Below, piece after piece: positions 1-9,479 of a stretch of 64,000 nt of DNA. Numbering within the stretch: position 1 is the stretch's first letter; each line of letters opens with the position of its first letter. The translations under genes were made by a program, and so were the position numbers. The DNA comes from an uncultured Roseobacter sp. Its GTDB lineage: Bacteria > Pseudomonadota > Alphaproteobacteria > Rhodobacterales > Rhodobacteraceae. Where the stretch lies: NCBI RefSeq assembly GCF_947491795.1, contig NZ_CANLKW010000003.1, forward strand, positions 558,001 to 622,000, read 5' to 3'. Below the pieces are notes generated by a model, which was given only the letters and a program-made list of their open reading frames with translations, ran no database searches and was not told where the DNA came from.

Positions 1-489
1 GGTGCCGCCCGGCGTCCATGCCCAGTGCAGGATCACATCGTGATCAAGATGCTCTGCCAGTTCCTCCGCGGTCCGGTCTCCGTTCCTTTCGGGATCCCGT
101 AACTGCTCACAGATCGTTTCGCTGGACTGGCCGAACCAGTGTGCCTCCACTGGTGCAAGACGCCATGCATCCGCGACCTGAGGTGCGGCATGGGGCGTTT
201 CGTTCCGGGCGTTTTCTGCCGTGACATGGCAGGTGCGGCAGGGAATATACTCTGCACCGATCCGGCTCTCGCCTGCCCGGACGTTCATACCGTGCACACG
301 TGTCTGCCCATATGACGGCCCCGACCACATCGGCCTGTCCGAGGGACCCGTGTGGCAGTTTGAACAGCGCGGGTGTGACACAACCTCAAAAATCCGGTCC
401 CAGGCAGCCAGGCCATCTTCGGGACTGACCGTCACCTGCTGCGCCAGTGCCATCCCGGGGAGCAGACAAATCGCAAAACCGAGGCGCAC
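1..489 (-). CDS. Cytochrome-like periplasmic protein with two CxxCH motifs (3' end off the window)
   Basis: The frame opens with a GTG that shares one base with the TAG stop of the upstream [2Fe-2S] subunit gene and stays open to the left edge (163 codons, no stop). The N-terminus is a signal peptide ending at ALAQ. Two haem-type motifs follow, CSNCH near residue 45 and CRTCH near residue 85. Such proteins are found beside isoquinoline-1-oxidoreductase-like genes and presumably take electrons from that enzyme in the periplasm. The overlap implies translational coupling. The substrate cannot be inferred. Whether both CxxCH sites bind haem is an inference; the C-terminus lies outside the window. 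Confidence 0.7.
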   Translation of the reverse strand, partial: MRLGFAICLLPGMALAQQVTVSPEDGLAAWDRIFEVVSHPRCSNCHTGPSDRPMWSGPSYGQTRVHGMNVRAGESRIGAEYIPCRTCHVTAENARNETPHAAPQVADAWRLAPVEAHWFGQSSETICEQLRDPERNGDRTAEELAEHLDHDVILHWAWTPGGT

Positions 490-947
490 TACGCACCATT
501 CAGACTGCGCGCAGCGGCCTTTACGGCAGCGCGAATGCGCGGATAGGTGCCGCAGCGGCACAGATTACCACTCATTGCCGCGTCAATGGCCTCTTCGTCC
601 GGGTCGGGGACCAGATTCAGAAAAGACACCGCCTGCATGATCTGCCCCCCCTGACAATAGCCGCACTGTGCAACCTGATGCTCGATCCAGGCGGTCTGAA
701 CCGCGTGCAGAGCCTCAGCAGAACCAAGACCTTCAATCGTTGTGATGTCACCGTCAACGTCGCCCACTGCCAGCTGACATGACCGTACAGCGATTCCGTC
801 CACGTGCACGGTACAGGCGCCGCACTGGGCAATCCCGCATCCATACTTGGTGCCGGTCATTCCGAGAGTGTCACGCAGGACCCAGAGGAGAGGCATTTCC
901 TCTGCCACGTCCACATCAAAATCAGTACCGTTTACCGTCAGTTTCAT
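489..947 (-). CDS. [2Fe-2S] subunit, isoquinoline 1-oxidoreductase alpha (IorA/CoxS) type
   Basis: A 152-residue protein of full family length. The N-terminal plant-ferredoxin fold carries CGIAQCGAC (residues about 37-45) plus a later Cys. The C-terminal [2Fe-2S]-binding domain carries CGYCQGGQ and CRCGTY. In this family the subunit passes electrons from a molybdopterin subunit (IorB) to an acceptor. No molybdenum subunit is visible here, so it is either beyond the left edge or elsewhere. An AGGA ribosome site lies about 9 bases before the ATG. The downstream cytochrome-like gene overlaps it by one base, giving a likely iron-sulfur to c-haem electron path. The substrate is unknown; family name only. 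Confidence 0.85.
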   Translation of the reverse strand: MKLTVNGTDFDVDVAEEMPLLWVLRDTLGMTGTKYGCGIAQCGACTVHVDGIAVRSCQLAVGDVDGDITTIEGLGSAEALHAVQTAWIEHQVAQCGYCQGGQIMQAVSFLNLVPDPDEEAIDAAMSGNLCRCGTYPRIRAAVKAAARSLNGA

Positions 948-1028
948 TGGATGAATTCCTGCCTGTATTCAAATCAGGATAGGTCAGGACCATTCTTGCC
1001 GCAATGCTGACGCTGTGTCCGCAGGCTG

Positions 1029-2144
<1,116 letters not shown>

Positions 2145-2148
2145 ACAT

Positions 2149-2309
2149 ATTTCTCCCAGCCGTGGCGTTCTGTGCACCACTGTATTCAACCACCAGTATG
2201 AGCCCGGGGCCGCGCTGCAAACAATTAAGACAATGGTGGGTATTGGGATGCATCGACAGCCGCGCGATGCTCCGCCATACTATCGCAAAACGGGGGAGGA
2301 CGCCGGGAC
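2149..2309. promoter_or_regulatory. Divergent intergenic region, adhI copy 1 / secreted protein gene
   Basis: These 161 bases separate genes transcribed outward in both directions, so two promoters are expected. I see no convincing -35/-10 pair or clear palindrome. A GGGAGGA ribosome site lies at the right end before the ATG at 2310. The sequence differs completely from the region upstream of adhI copy 2, so the two adhI copies must be regulated differently. Confidence 0.4.
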
Positions 2310-2918
2310 ATGTTGCTCAGAATGGCACTGATAGTTGCGTTGCAGGGCGTGACCGCACCGGTTCTGGCCGCGGATTTTGCGGACCCCACCTGGCCCTGTA
2401 TCCAGCGCAAGGTCGAAACTCTGTCTGCCGGGCTGATGTGGGCCGCACCCATTGATACTGCCGCACCGCAAGACACTGCAGATCTGGAAAAGGACGTCCG
2501 CGAAATTGCCGATCTGCTCGCTCTGCGGCGGCTGTCTGTGGACGAACTCAGACCAACCGTGGAGACTTTTGCCGCCAGATACGACGGCAACCCGGCGGTG
2601 CTGGGTCAGGTCTTTGAGGATGTTTTCACCTCTCTCAACGCCCGGCGCTCGCGCATCATCGGGGGGATCGGGGATTTCTCGCTGAGCCAGATCGCGCTTT
2701 CAGAGCGCATTGAGGCCGCGCGCATGCAGATGGATGCGCAGATGACCGCTGACGCGCCCGATTACGACAAGGTCGACGCGCTGGAAGAGCAGCTGGACTG
2801 GGATCAGGTGATTTTCAGCGACCGCCAGAAGTCCATCCAGTATCTTTGCGAAACACCCGTGATCATCGAAAAACGGCTCTTCGCCATCGCGCAGATGCTC
2901 CAGCAGATGATCAACTGA
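2310..2918 (+). CDS. Secreted protein of unknown function (quinoprotein cluster)
   Basis: A 202-residue protein with a signal peptide (hydrophobic residues 4-20, cleavage near VLAAD). The mature part is acidic, apparently mostly helical, and has two cysteines (Cys30 in the WPCIQRK stretch and one near residue 180) that could pair. No catalytic motif is recognisable. The start follows GGGAGGA at 9 bases. It is convergent with the metallo-beta-lactamase gene, with only about 10 bases between them. Its position among SoxYZ-fusion and metallohydrolase genes suggests a periplasmic role in the quinoprotein system; this is inference from context only. Confidence 0.75.
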   Translation: MLLRMALIVALQGVTAPVLAADFADPTWPCIQRKVETLSAGLMWAAPIDTAAPQDTADLEKDVREIADLLALRRLSVDELRPTVETFAARYDGNPAVLGQVFEDVFTSLNARRSRIIGGIGDFSLSQIALSERIEAARMQMDAQMTADAPDYDKVDALEEQLDWDQVIFSDRQKSIQYLCETPVIIEKRLFAIAQMLQQMIN

Positions 2919-2928
2919 GCGGCCCGGA

Positions 2929-3972
2929 TCAGTCCCATTCCAGTTCGGTAAAGGCAACGGTCGCATTGCGCGGATTATAGGCCTCGAAAAGGGCCCAGTT
3001 GCCGCGCTCTTCTGCACCGATGGTCTCCACCGCCTCTCCCAGCCGCGTGCCTGCGTCGATCGCCGCCCGGGTGTCGGTTTCCAGCACCTTCAGATAACGG
3101 TTCAGCCCCTCTGCGCCCTCCGGCCAGTCCAGCACCGGACCCCCATGGCCGGGCACGATGCGGGCCACCTCCAGCGTCGCCATCTCGGCCAGCACCGCGC
3201 GCCAGCCGGTCAGGCTGCCATCAAGCGCGGGGGTATGGCGGTGAAACACCAGATCACCAGTAAACAGGGTCCCGCTCGTCTCGTCGAAAACCGTGATGTC
3301 CGATCCGGTATGCGCCAGCGGCCACGCCCGAAGATGCACCCGGCGCGCCCCCAGATCAAGGGTCAGTGCCTCATCCACCGTCACATCGATGACAGGCCCC
3401 CGCGTGCCGATCATCGCCTGCGCCCCGATCAGACGGTCCAGGCTTTCGATGTAATTCGCCTGCCGGTCCAGCAGCGCACGCGGCAGCGCATCGTGGCCGA
3501 CAATCTGCGCACCGGTACCCGCAAAAGCCGTGGCACCCAGGACATGGTCCGGGTGCATATGCGTCAGGATCACATGGCTGACAGGCAGCTCCGTACGCTG
3601 GCGAATGGCACGCCACAGCGCCTCGCCCATCCAGCGGGCCGTACCGGTGTCAATAACCGCCACGTGGGTCTCCCCGACCACAAAGCCCAGGTTGGAGACG
3701 TCGCCCAGGTTCCCCGTATCAGGTTCCTCGACCGCGCCCATATGCACAAAAACGCCTGGTGCTGCTTCCTGCATGTCCAGGGCCGGCCCTGCGGCACGGC
3801 ATTCCGGATTATCGGCGAATTGCAGGCCCGGGTCCCGGGGCAGTGCCGGGGGCCGGGCGCGCAACGCCCCGGCGCAACCCGCCAGATCTGCCGCTTCATA
3901 CCCCGGGATCAGCTGGGCCCGGCAGATCTCCGGCGCGCTTACGAGACAGGCAAGGATTACGGCTTCGAACAT
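2929..3972 (-). CDS. Quinoprotein-relay zinc metallohydrolase (metallo-beta-lactamase fold, SoxH-like)
   Basis: A 347-residue secreted protein whose start is set by AGGAG seven bases before an ATG; an upstream in-frame ATG lacks such a site. A signal peptide (residues 1-20) is followed by a cysteine-containing linker and a metallo-beta-lactamase domain with the zinc motif HMHPDH (residues 138-143) and a later GHGGP. It resembles the family named quinoprotein relay system zinc metallohydrolase and SoxH, whose true substrate is unknown. The SoxYZ-fusion carrier gene is divergent from it, so hydrolysis of a carrier-bound adduct is a reasonable guess. Confidence 0.85.
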   Translation of the reverse strand: MFEAVILACLVSAPEICRAQLIPGYEAADLAGCAGALRARPPALPRDPGLQFADNPECRAAGPALDMQEAAPGVFVHMGAVEEPDTGNLGDVSNLGFVVGETHVAVIDTGTARWMGEALWRAIRQRTELPVSHVILTHMHPDHVLGATAFAGTGAQIVGHDALPRALLDRQANYIESLDRLIGAQAMIGTRGPVIDVTVDEALTLDLGARRVHLRAWPLAHTGSDITVFDETSGTLFTGDLVFHRHTPALDGSLTGWRAVLAEMATLEVARIVPGHGGPVLDWPEGAEGLNRYLKVLETDTRAAIDAGTRLGEAVETIGAEERGNWALFEAYNPRNATVAFTELEWD

Positions 3973-4096
3973 CGAAAATCTCCTGCGCGAAACTCTCACA
4001 TCGCGATGCTGTGACCTATTACGCCATAGGTATGAGTGTTTTTTCCACGGAATTCATGCTATGGCAAAGCGCCTGCCCTGATGGAGGACTGCTGAC

Positions 4097-4912
4097 ATGA
4101 CACCCAGGATCTTACTCGCGACTGCCGTTGCGGTTGCCTTTGCCGGACCCGGCTGGGCCGGATCGACGGTCAAAAATCCTCTGACGGACAGCGCAACATG
4201 GGACGACCTGCGCGGCGATGTGATCGGTGACGTGGCGCTGGGCGATGCGGCGTCCGTTCTGTCGGTGGATGCGCCCTACAGGGCACATGACGCGGCAACC
4301 GTCCCCGTCGTTCTGACCCAGACCGACCCCGGTACCCGGATCACCGGCGCGACTGTGGTTGTTGATGAAAATCCGGCCCCGGTTGCAGCGGTTTTCGCCT
4401 TTGGCGAAGCCATGGGCCAGCTGGACTTCGAACTGCGGGTGCGGGTCAATCAGTATTCAAACGTGCGCGTCATCGCTGATACGCCGGACGGCTTCAAAAT
4501 GACCGGGCGCTTTGTCAAAGCATCAGGCGGCTGTTCCGCGCCCGCGTCCAAAGACCCGACCGTCGCGCTGAACAACATGGGCAGGATGAAGCTGCGGACG
4601 TTCAGTGCCGCCAGCGCCCAGATGTCGACACCCCGGCGCGAAGCACAGATCATGATCCGCCATCCGAATTATTCCGGCCTGCAGCGCGACCAGATCACCC
4701 AGCTTTTCATCCCCGCGCATTTCATTGACCACATCGAAGTGTGGCAGGGCACCGATCTGCTGTTCACAATGGATGGCGGCATTTCGATTTCCGAAAACCC
4801 GGTTTTCCGCTTTGGCTATAATGACAACGGGACGACCACGCTGACCGTCAGGGCAACGGATACGGATGGCAACAGCTGGGATCAGGTGCTGCCCAAGACA
4901 GGCGAGAGTTAA
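4097..4912 (+). CDS. SoxYZ-like fused carrier protein, quinoprotein dehydrogenase-associated (copy 1)
   Basis: A 271-residue periplasmic protein: a signal peptide (1-21), a SoxY-like immunoglobulin-fold half ending in SGGCSAP with Cys146 where SoxY carries its substrate cysteine, then a SoxZ-like half with HPNYSGLQ and NPVFRFGYNDNG motifs. The fusion of both subunits and its place next to quinoprotein genes match the family called quinoprotein dehydrogenase-associated SoxYZ-like carrier. What it carries is not established. GGAGGA lies 8 bases upstream of the ATG and a strong terminator follows. A paralogue lies at 38781-39593. Confidence 0.88.
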   Translation: MTPRILLATAVAVAFAGPGWAGSTVKNPLTDSATWDDLRGDVIGDVALGDAASVLSVDAPYRAHDAATVPVVLTQTDPGTRITGATVVVDENPAPVAAVFAFGEAMGQLDFELRVRVNQYSNVRVIADTPDGFKMTGRFVKASGGCSAPASKDPTVALNNMGRMKLRTFSAASAQMSTPRREAQIMIRHPNYSGLQRDQITQLFIPAHFIDHIEVWQGTDLLFTMDGGISISENPVFRFGYNDNGTTTLTVRATDTDGNSWDQVLPKTGES

Positions 4913-4937
4913 CAGCTCTCCTCAGGGGATATGACCG

Positions 4938-4973
4938 GCGCCGCTGTCCCGTTGAGGGCCGCGGCGCTTTTTT
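4938..4973 (+). terminator. Rho-independent terminator after the SoxYZ-fusion gene
   Basis: Perfect 7-bp arms GCGCCGC and GCGGCGC enclose a loop with an extra internal CCC/GGG pairing and are followed directly by TTTTTT. It lies 26 bases after the stop codon of the + strand gene. Confidence 0.9.
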
Positions 4974-5002
4974 CTGCCAGCGCCCTTAGCAGGGTCTGCG
5001 CT

Positions 5003-5356
5003 TCAGAAACACACGATCTCTGCCTCGGCCTGTGCCCGGCGCAGGCGTGCAACGATCTCTTCGGCCATGGCGGAACTTTTGAAAAAGGACATCCGCTCGC
5101 CCCCGACCCGGCGCATGGAGAGTACCGTTTCCGCTTCCAGATAGGCGTCATAGGTCAGGATCGACGCAACCTCGTCGATAGAGCAGGCACACCGTTCCAG
5201 CATTTCGCGGCTCTGGCCATTGGCGGCCATGCAGGCGAACACATAATCCGCCCGCGCCGCTGTCGGAAAATCATTGAGCCGTTCGGCCGCCGTTTGCGCC
5301 ATGCCGGAAACCGGCACCGCCGCAAGTACGACCGACAAAAGGACGCCGCGCATCAT
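5003..5356 (-). CDS. Small secreted cysteine-containing protein, unknown function
   Basis: A 117-residue protein with a signal peptide (1-20, MAQ cleavage). Conserved-looking cysteines are Cys42 (FACM), the pair in RCACS near residue 57 and the penultimate residue. CxC and single cysteines suggest disulfides or a metal or haem contact, but no CxxCH is present. Its ATG overlaps the stop of the upstream gene (ATGA), so the two are translationally coupled and probably act together. Not recognised beyond this; the context is the methanol and quinoprotein cluster. Confidence 0.75.
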   Translation of the reverse strand: MMRGVLLSVVLAAVPVSGMAQTAAERLNDFPTAARADYVFACMAANGQSREMLERCACSIDEVASILTYDAYLEAETVLSMRRVGGERMSFFKSSAMAEEIVARLRRAQAEAEIVCF

Positions 5357-6012
5357 TCGGCCAGCTCAAGCCGGTCGAATTTCAGCTCGGAGCGGTAGAC
5401 ATCCCCGCCCGAGGCCTCTGCCACAAGGCTCATGTACCAGCCGGGTACCGCGTCGGACATGGTCACCCGCAGTTCCAGATCGCCAAAACCCTGCATACGG
5501 TCGCGGTTGGGATCGTCGCGGAACGGATAAATCCGAATCGTGCGGGTCGGCACGGTCTGCCCGTTCACCTCGCCTTCGCCCTCGATGATATCAGAGGTCC
5601 GGATCAGCGAATCCTTTACCCTGTTGCGGATGTAGTAGGGCGACCCCCCCGCCGCTTCGGCCATGTCGCGCACCACAGTCTCGTAAAAATACATGATCAT
5701 CGGATTGCCCACGCTGGCCGGAAAGCTGCCCAGCTTGCGGTACTTCTCATCCTTGCGGAACTCCAGCTGTGCCATGGTTGCCTGCCCTTCGGAAAAGCTG
5801 AGCGCTATCTGCCCGGTGTCGCGGTCTTCGGCCTCCGGGTTCAGCGTATTCGTCACGGTGCGCGCGTAAACCAGTTCGGCCGCGCGGCTCACCTCATCCA
5901 GTGTGCCGTTGCGAAACAGCATGTCATAGGTCTTATCACCTTCCAGCGGCGTGGCTGCCGCAATCCCGGCGATCAGTGCAGCAACAAGGCTGCCGGTCAA
6001 AAGCTTCTTCAT
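5353..6012 (-). CDS. Secreted protein of unknown function downstream of the hybrid kinase
   Basis: A 219-residue protein starting MKKLLTG after a GGAGG site about 11 bases upstream; signal peptide to about residue 20. The mature part looks like a beta-rich periplasmic or lipid-binding fold with no cysteines or catalytic signature. It lies 22 bases after the hybrid histidine kinase gene and overlaps the next small secreted gene, so kinase, this gene and the cysteine protein form one transcription unit. It may be an output or a periplasmic sensory partner of the regulator; that is inference. Confidence 0.75.
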   Translation of the reverse strand: MKKLLTGSLVAALIAGIAAATPLEGDKTYDMLFRNGTLDEVSRAAELVYARTVTNTLNPEAEDRDTGQIALSFSEGQATMAQLEFRKDEKYRKLGSFPASVGNPMIMYFYETVVRDMAEAAGGSPYYIRNRVKDSLIRTSDIIEGEGEVNGQTVPTRTIRIYPFRDDPNRDRMQGFGDLELRVTMSDAVPGWYMSLVAEASGGDVYRSELKFDRLELAE

Positions 6013-6034
6013 GGCGATCCCATCCTCCCTTGTT

Positions 6035-8308
6035 TCAAACCTCATGCCCGGAGGCGCGGCTGTCATCGCAGACTTTGGTCTGTAGTTCCGTCTCTGCCGC
6101 CTGCCCCGACTTGACGTGCAGGCGGATTTTCCAGTCCATCAGGGGCCGCAGCCGGGTCAGGTTGACCGGCTTGGTCAGAACCGACACGTCCCTGGGCACA
6201 CTCGCGCGCCGCCGGGCAACACCGCGATCCGCCGTAATCAGGATCGCAGGCACATTCGATGCAAAAGCCTGGCGCAGCGCGTTGATTGCCTCGACACCTG
6301 TCTCTCCGTCATTCAGCTGATAATCTGCCAGCACGATGTCGGGCGGCATGCCCAGCTCTGACGCCAGCGTCATCGCCTCACCCACCGAAGAGGCCGCCAG
6401 CACACTGGCACCCCAGTTCTCCAGCCAGCGCACCGTGCCAAAGAGCACATCCGGATCGTTCTCGATCACCATGACAATGTAATCCAGGGGCACCTCGTCA
6501 TTGCGCTCGATCCGGCTTCTGGCGGGCTGGGGTGGCACGACATCGCTGACCACCTCCATCCCGATGCTGAAAACAGACCCCCGCCCCGGTTTCGATCTGA
6601 GGGACAGTTTATGATCCAGCAGTTTGCAGGCCCGGTCCACAACGGACAGGCCAAGACCGACGCCGGGCTGCGTCATCACCGAATCCGCCCGGGCAAACTC
6701 CTCGAACACCCGTTCCTGATCGGATCGCGAAATCCCGATGCCTGTATCCCAGACCTGCAGCACCGCGCGCCCGGGCTTGCGGCGGCACCCCACCAGCACC
6801 CGGCCCCCCGGTTCGGTGTACTGGATGGCGTTGACGACCAGGTTCTGAATGGAGCGCAGCAGATAAACCGGGTCGGAGCGCACCACCAGCGTGCTGGGCA
6901 CCACGTCCAGACGCACCGACTTTTGCGCCGCCAGCAGTTCCTGATCCGCCCGGACCCCGTCCATCAAAGCGCCGAGGCTCACAGCCGCAGGGTCGACCGT
7001 ATCTGCATCCGCGCTGTCCAGACGCGAGATATCCAGCAGCGAATGCAGGATCTGTTCAGACGAGCTGAACGCGCCCTGGAGCCGCTCGACCATGGGCAGG
7101 AAGGGCGTGTCCCGCGTGGTTTCCTCCAGCGTCGAGATCAGCAGTTTGGCCGCATTGATCGGCTGCAACAGATCATGGCTCGCACCGGCAAGAAAACGGG
7201 TCTTGGAGGACACGGCAGCCTCTGCGCGTTCCTTGGCCAGACGCAGTTCCTCCTCGATCCGGGCCAGCTGGTCATATTGTTCGGTCAGGTTGGCATTGGC
7301 GCGGGTCAGCTCTGCGGTACGCTCCATCACTCTGTTTTCCAGCAGTTCGGTAGAGCGTGTTTCCAGCGTCACATCCTTGATCTCCACCAGAAACCCGCCG
7401 TCGGGCAGTTCGTTGGCGTGAATGTCCAGCACCCGCTGCGCCCTGTTGCCAAGCCTGCGGCGCAGAAAGCCGCGTTTGCTCAGCTCCTGCCGCCAGGATT
7501 CCACAAGCAACAGATCGTTTTCCGCGATCATCGACCGCCCGTGCATGAAATCGAGCAGTTCCTGCAGCGGCATGCCCGGTTGCAGCACGGTCATCGGCAG
7601 GCCCAGGATCTCCCGGAACCGGCCATTGTGCATCATCAGCTCGTTGCGGGCCGAAAAGCAGCAGATCCCGGCGCTCATGTTCTCGAACACCGCGTTCAGA
7701 TAATCGGCCTGGCGGTCAATCAGATGCTCTTTTTCGACCCGGTTGCGGCGCATCAGTGCCGTGATCTCGGTCAGCAGGATCACGATGTTATGCGGCGCGG
7801 TCACCTGCGCGCTGATCTGATACCAGCGGTCGCGCACAAACTCCGCCACCATGGAAATCGGCGCAGAAGTTTCAGAGCCCGCCACCAGCCGGCGGCCAGC
7901 CGCCCTGAGATCGCCGTCAACAGAGACCAGTTGCGAACTTCCCGCCAGCAGCCCGAAAAAGGTCTCCAGTTCCAGGCCCGGTTCCAACCGGTCCGACACA
8001 TCCGGCAGCAGATTGCGGAACAACTCGTTGCACACGCCCAGCTGCCCGTCGAAAAAGAGCGCAAACCCCTCCTCCATCGAGGACAGCGCCTGCGTCAGGC
8101 TGATCCGGGTCTGCTCGGTTTCATGGCGGACGCTTTCCAGTTCACGGCTCTGCGCGGCGACCTGCTGCTGCAGCTCGATGGCGGACTGAAAGGCCTGATA
8201 GGCGGATCGGTTTATCCCGTTCTGCCGCCCGGCCCTGCGGATCAGCGCGTCGATGATGCGGGTCTGTTTGGCGACCTGCACATCGGGCGTGTCATTCGGG
8301 TCAATCAT
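6035..8308 (-). CDS. Hybrid sensor histidine kinase (PAS, HisKA, HATPase, receiver), FlhS/RfdS-like
   Basis: A 757-residue cytosolic kinase without membrane segments. Two PAS-like regions (about 75-190 and 205-315) precede a coiled coil (315-370), a HisKA box with ASHDLLQP (His378), a HATPase domain with DTGIGIS and GVGLGLSVV, and a C-terminal receiver with the phospho-acceptor in VLADYQL. The FIST gene directly upstream and the LuxR-type regulator before it form one operon. The arrangement recalls FlhSR of Paracoccus and RfdRS of Rhodobacter, which control formaldehyde and methanol oxidation genes. That function is inferred from context, not proven by sequence. Confidence 0.85.
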   Translation of the reverse strand: MIDPNDTPDVQVAKQTRIIDALIRRAGRQNGINRSAYQAFQSAIELQQQVAAQSRELESVRHETEQTRISLTQALSSMEEGFALFFDGQLGVCNELFRNLLPDVSDRLEPGLELETFFGLLAGSSQLVSVDGDLRAAGRRLVAGSETSAPISMVAEFVRDRWYQISAQVTAPHNIVILLTEITALMRRNRVEKEHLIDRQADYLNAVFENMSAGICCFSARNELMMHNGRFREILGLPMTVLQPGMPLQELLDFMHGRSMIAENDLLLVESWRQELSKRGFLRRRLGNRAQRVLDIHANELPDGGFLVEIKDVTLETRSTELLENRVMERTAELTRANANLTEQYDQLARIEEELRLAKERAEAAVSSKTRFLAGASHDLLQPINAAKLLISTLEETTRDTPFLPMVERLQGAFSSSEQILHSLLDISRLDSADADTVDPAAVSLGALMDGVRADQELLAAQKSVRLDVVPSTLVVRSDPVYLLRSIQNLVVNAIQYTEPGGRVLVGCRRKPGRAVLQVWDTGIGISRSDQERVFEEFARADSVMTQPGVGLGLSVVDRACKLLDHKLSLRSKPGRGSVFSIGMEVVSDVVPPQPARSRIERNDEVPLDYIVMVIENDPDVLFGTVRWLENWGASVLAASSVGEAMTLASELGMPPDIVLADYQLNDGETGVEAINALRQAFASNVPAILITADRGVARRRASVPRDVSVLTKPVNLTRLRPLMDWKIRLHVKSGQAAETELQTKVCDDSRASGHEV

Positions 8309-8310
8309 GC

Positions 8311-9471
8311 TCAATGCAGGGTCCCCTTTGCCGGTTTGAAAAAGGCGATGCCCACAAAGGTCTGGTTCATATGCACCCCGCCCTGCTGCTCGCCAAAGGT
8401 ATTAAAGCCAAAGACCCGCTCGTCGCACAGGATGTCGCTGACGGGCCGGCCCAGCTGCTTTTGCTCAATCTCCAGCTTGCGCAGCACGCAATCAAACCCA
8501 AGGATGAAATCCGGGCGCACACCATGGGTGTCGCGGATGTGCAGACCGGAACGCAGCGTCTCGATGATTTCCTGCCCGCGCCCCAGACGCATCACCAGAC
8601 CATCATCAATGGCGGCCAGAAAAGACAGCGCGCCCGCGTCATCCGCATCCGAGATCGCGCGCACATAATGATGGTTGCGGTATTCAACCAGCAGGGGGTT
8701 TTCGGCAAAAACCTGTGGCGACAGTTCCTGCACCGGACAGCCGACCAGCCGCGCATATTCAGAGGCTGCGGGCGCGCCGTTGATCTCGAACACCTTGCGC
8801 GCATCCGGGTCCGCGTCGGTAATCACAATCTGCGTCTCGGCCGGCAGGAAATGGTCAAAGCCGATGCCGGTAAAGGGCAGATCGGTTTCCAGCAGCAAAA
8901 GCACCGCCGCGTTGCAATAGGCCTGGCCACCCTGCAGCACAAAGGTCTGTTCAAACTCCAGCGCATCCCCGGCAGAGCCCCCAAAGATGGGCAGATCATC
9001 CAGCACCGCTTCCAGCGTCGCGACCAGCAGATCTTCCTGACGCGACAGCCCGTCTGTAAAGACCAGCCCCAGACGGTTCCATCCCGCCGTATGGCGGAAT
9101 TTGCCCGAATGACGCTGCACCTGTTCCGCAATCGCGGTGGTAGAGAGCGGGGCCAGCGGTTCGATCAGGATCGAGGAACAGCGGAAATGCTGCTTGGGGA
9201 AAACAAGCAGCAGCAGGACGTCGGTTTCATAGCCCTGCCCGGTGATCTGGCCTGCGGACGAACAGCCAAAGACCGGCATACCGCCCAGGCGGTGGTCCAG
9301 CTCCCGCGCGATTGTCGCAATGTCCTGCCCGCCCGACACAAAGGCCAGCGCAAAGCAGCTGTCATCCACATTGACCTGTGCGGCGACCTCCTCGACTGCC
9401 ATGACCGGATCGGTCGCGGCAGAGGTCACGGCGCGCACGAACATGGGACCGTCACGAATAACGTCAGCCAT
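8311..9471 (-). CDS. FIST domain signal-sensing protein
   Basis: A 386-residue soluble protein with a FIST N-terminal domain (GCSSAGQI near residue 70, GLVFTDGLS and GGSAGD near 150) and a C-terminal FIST_C part. FIST domains are thought to bind small ligands and usually pair with signalling proteins. Its stop lies three bases before the kinase ATG and its start is eight bases after the LuxR regulator gene, so the three are one operon. It probably supplies the ligand-sensing input to the cytosolic kinase. The ligand (formaldehyde, an adduct or another metabolite) is unknown. Confidence 0.85.
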   Translation of the reverse strand: MADVIRDGPMFVRAVTSAATDPVMAVEEVAAQVNVDDSCFALAFVSGGQDIATIARELDHRLGGMPVFGCSSAGQITGQGYETDVLLLLVFPKQHFRCSSILIEPLAPLSTTAIAEQVQRHSGKFRHTAGWNRLGLVFTDGLSRQEDLLVATLEAVLDDLPIFGGSAGDALEFEQTFVLQGGQAYCNAAVLLLLETDLPFTGIGFDHFLPAETQIVITDADPDARKVFEINGAPAASEYARLVGCPVQELSPQVFAENPLLVEYRNHHYVRAISDADDAGALSFLAAIDDGLVMRLGRGQEIIETLRSGLHIRDTHGVRPDFILGFDCVLRKLEIEQKQLGRPVSDILCDERVFGFNTFGEQQGGVHMNQTFVGIAFFKPAKGTLH

Positions 9472-9479
9472 CGCGCGGG

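Noticed and set aside
6611..8668. 685-codon open frame antisense to the hybrid kinase and FIST genes
   Set aside because: It mirrors the codon pattern of the real genes, has His/Arg/Gln-rich composition without motifs, and spans two well-supported genes.
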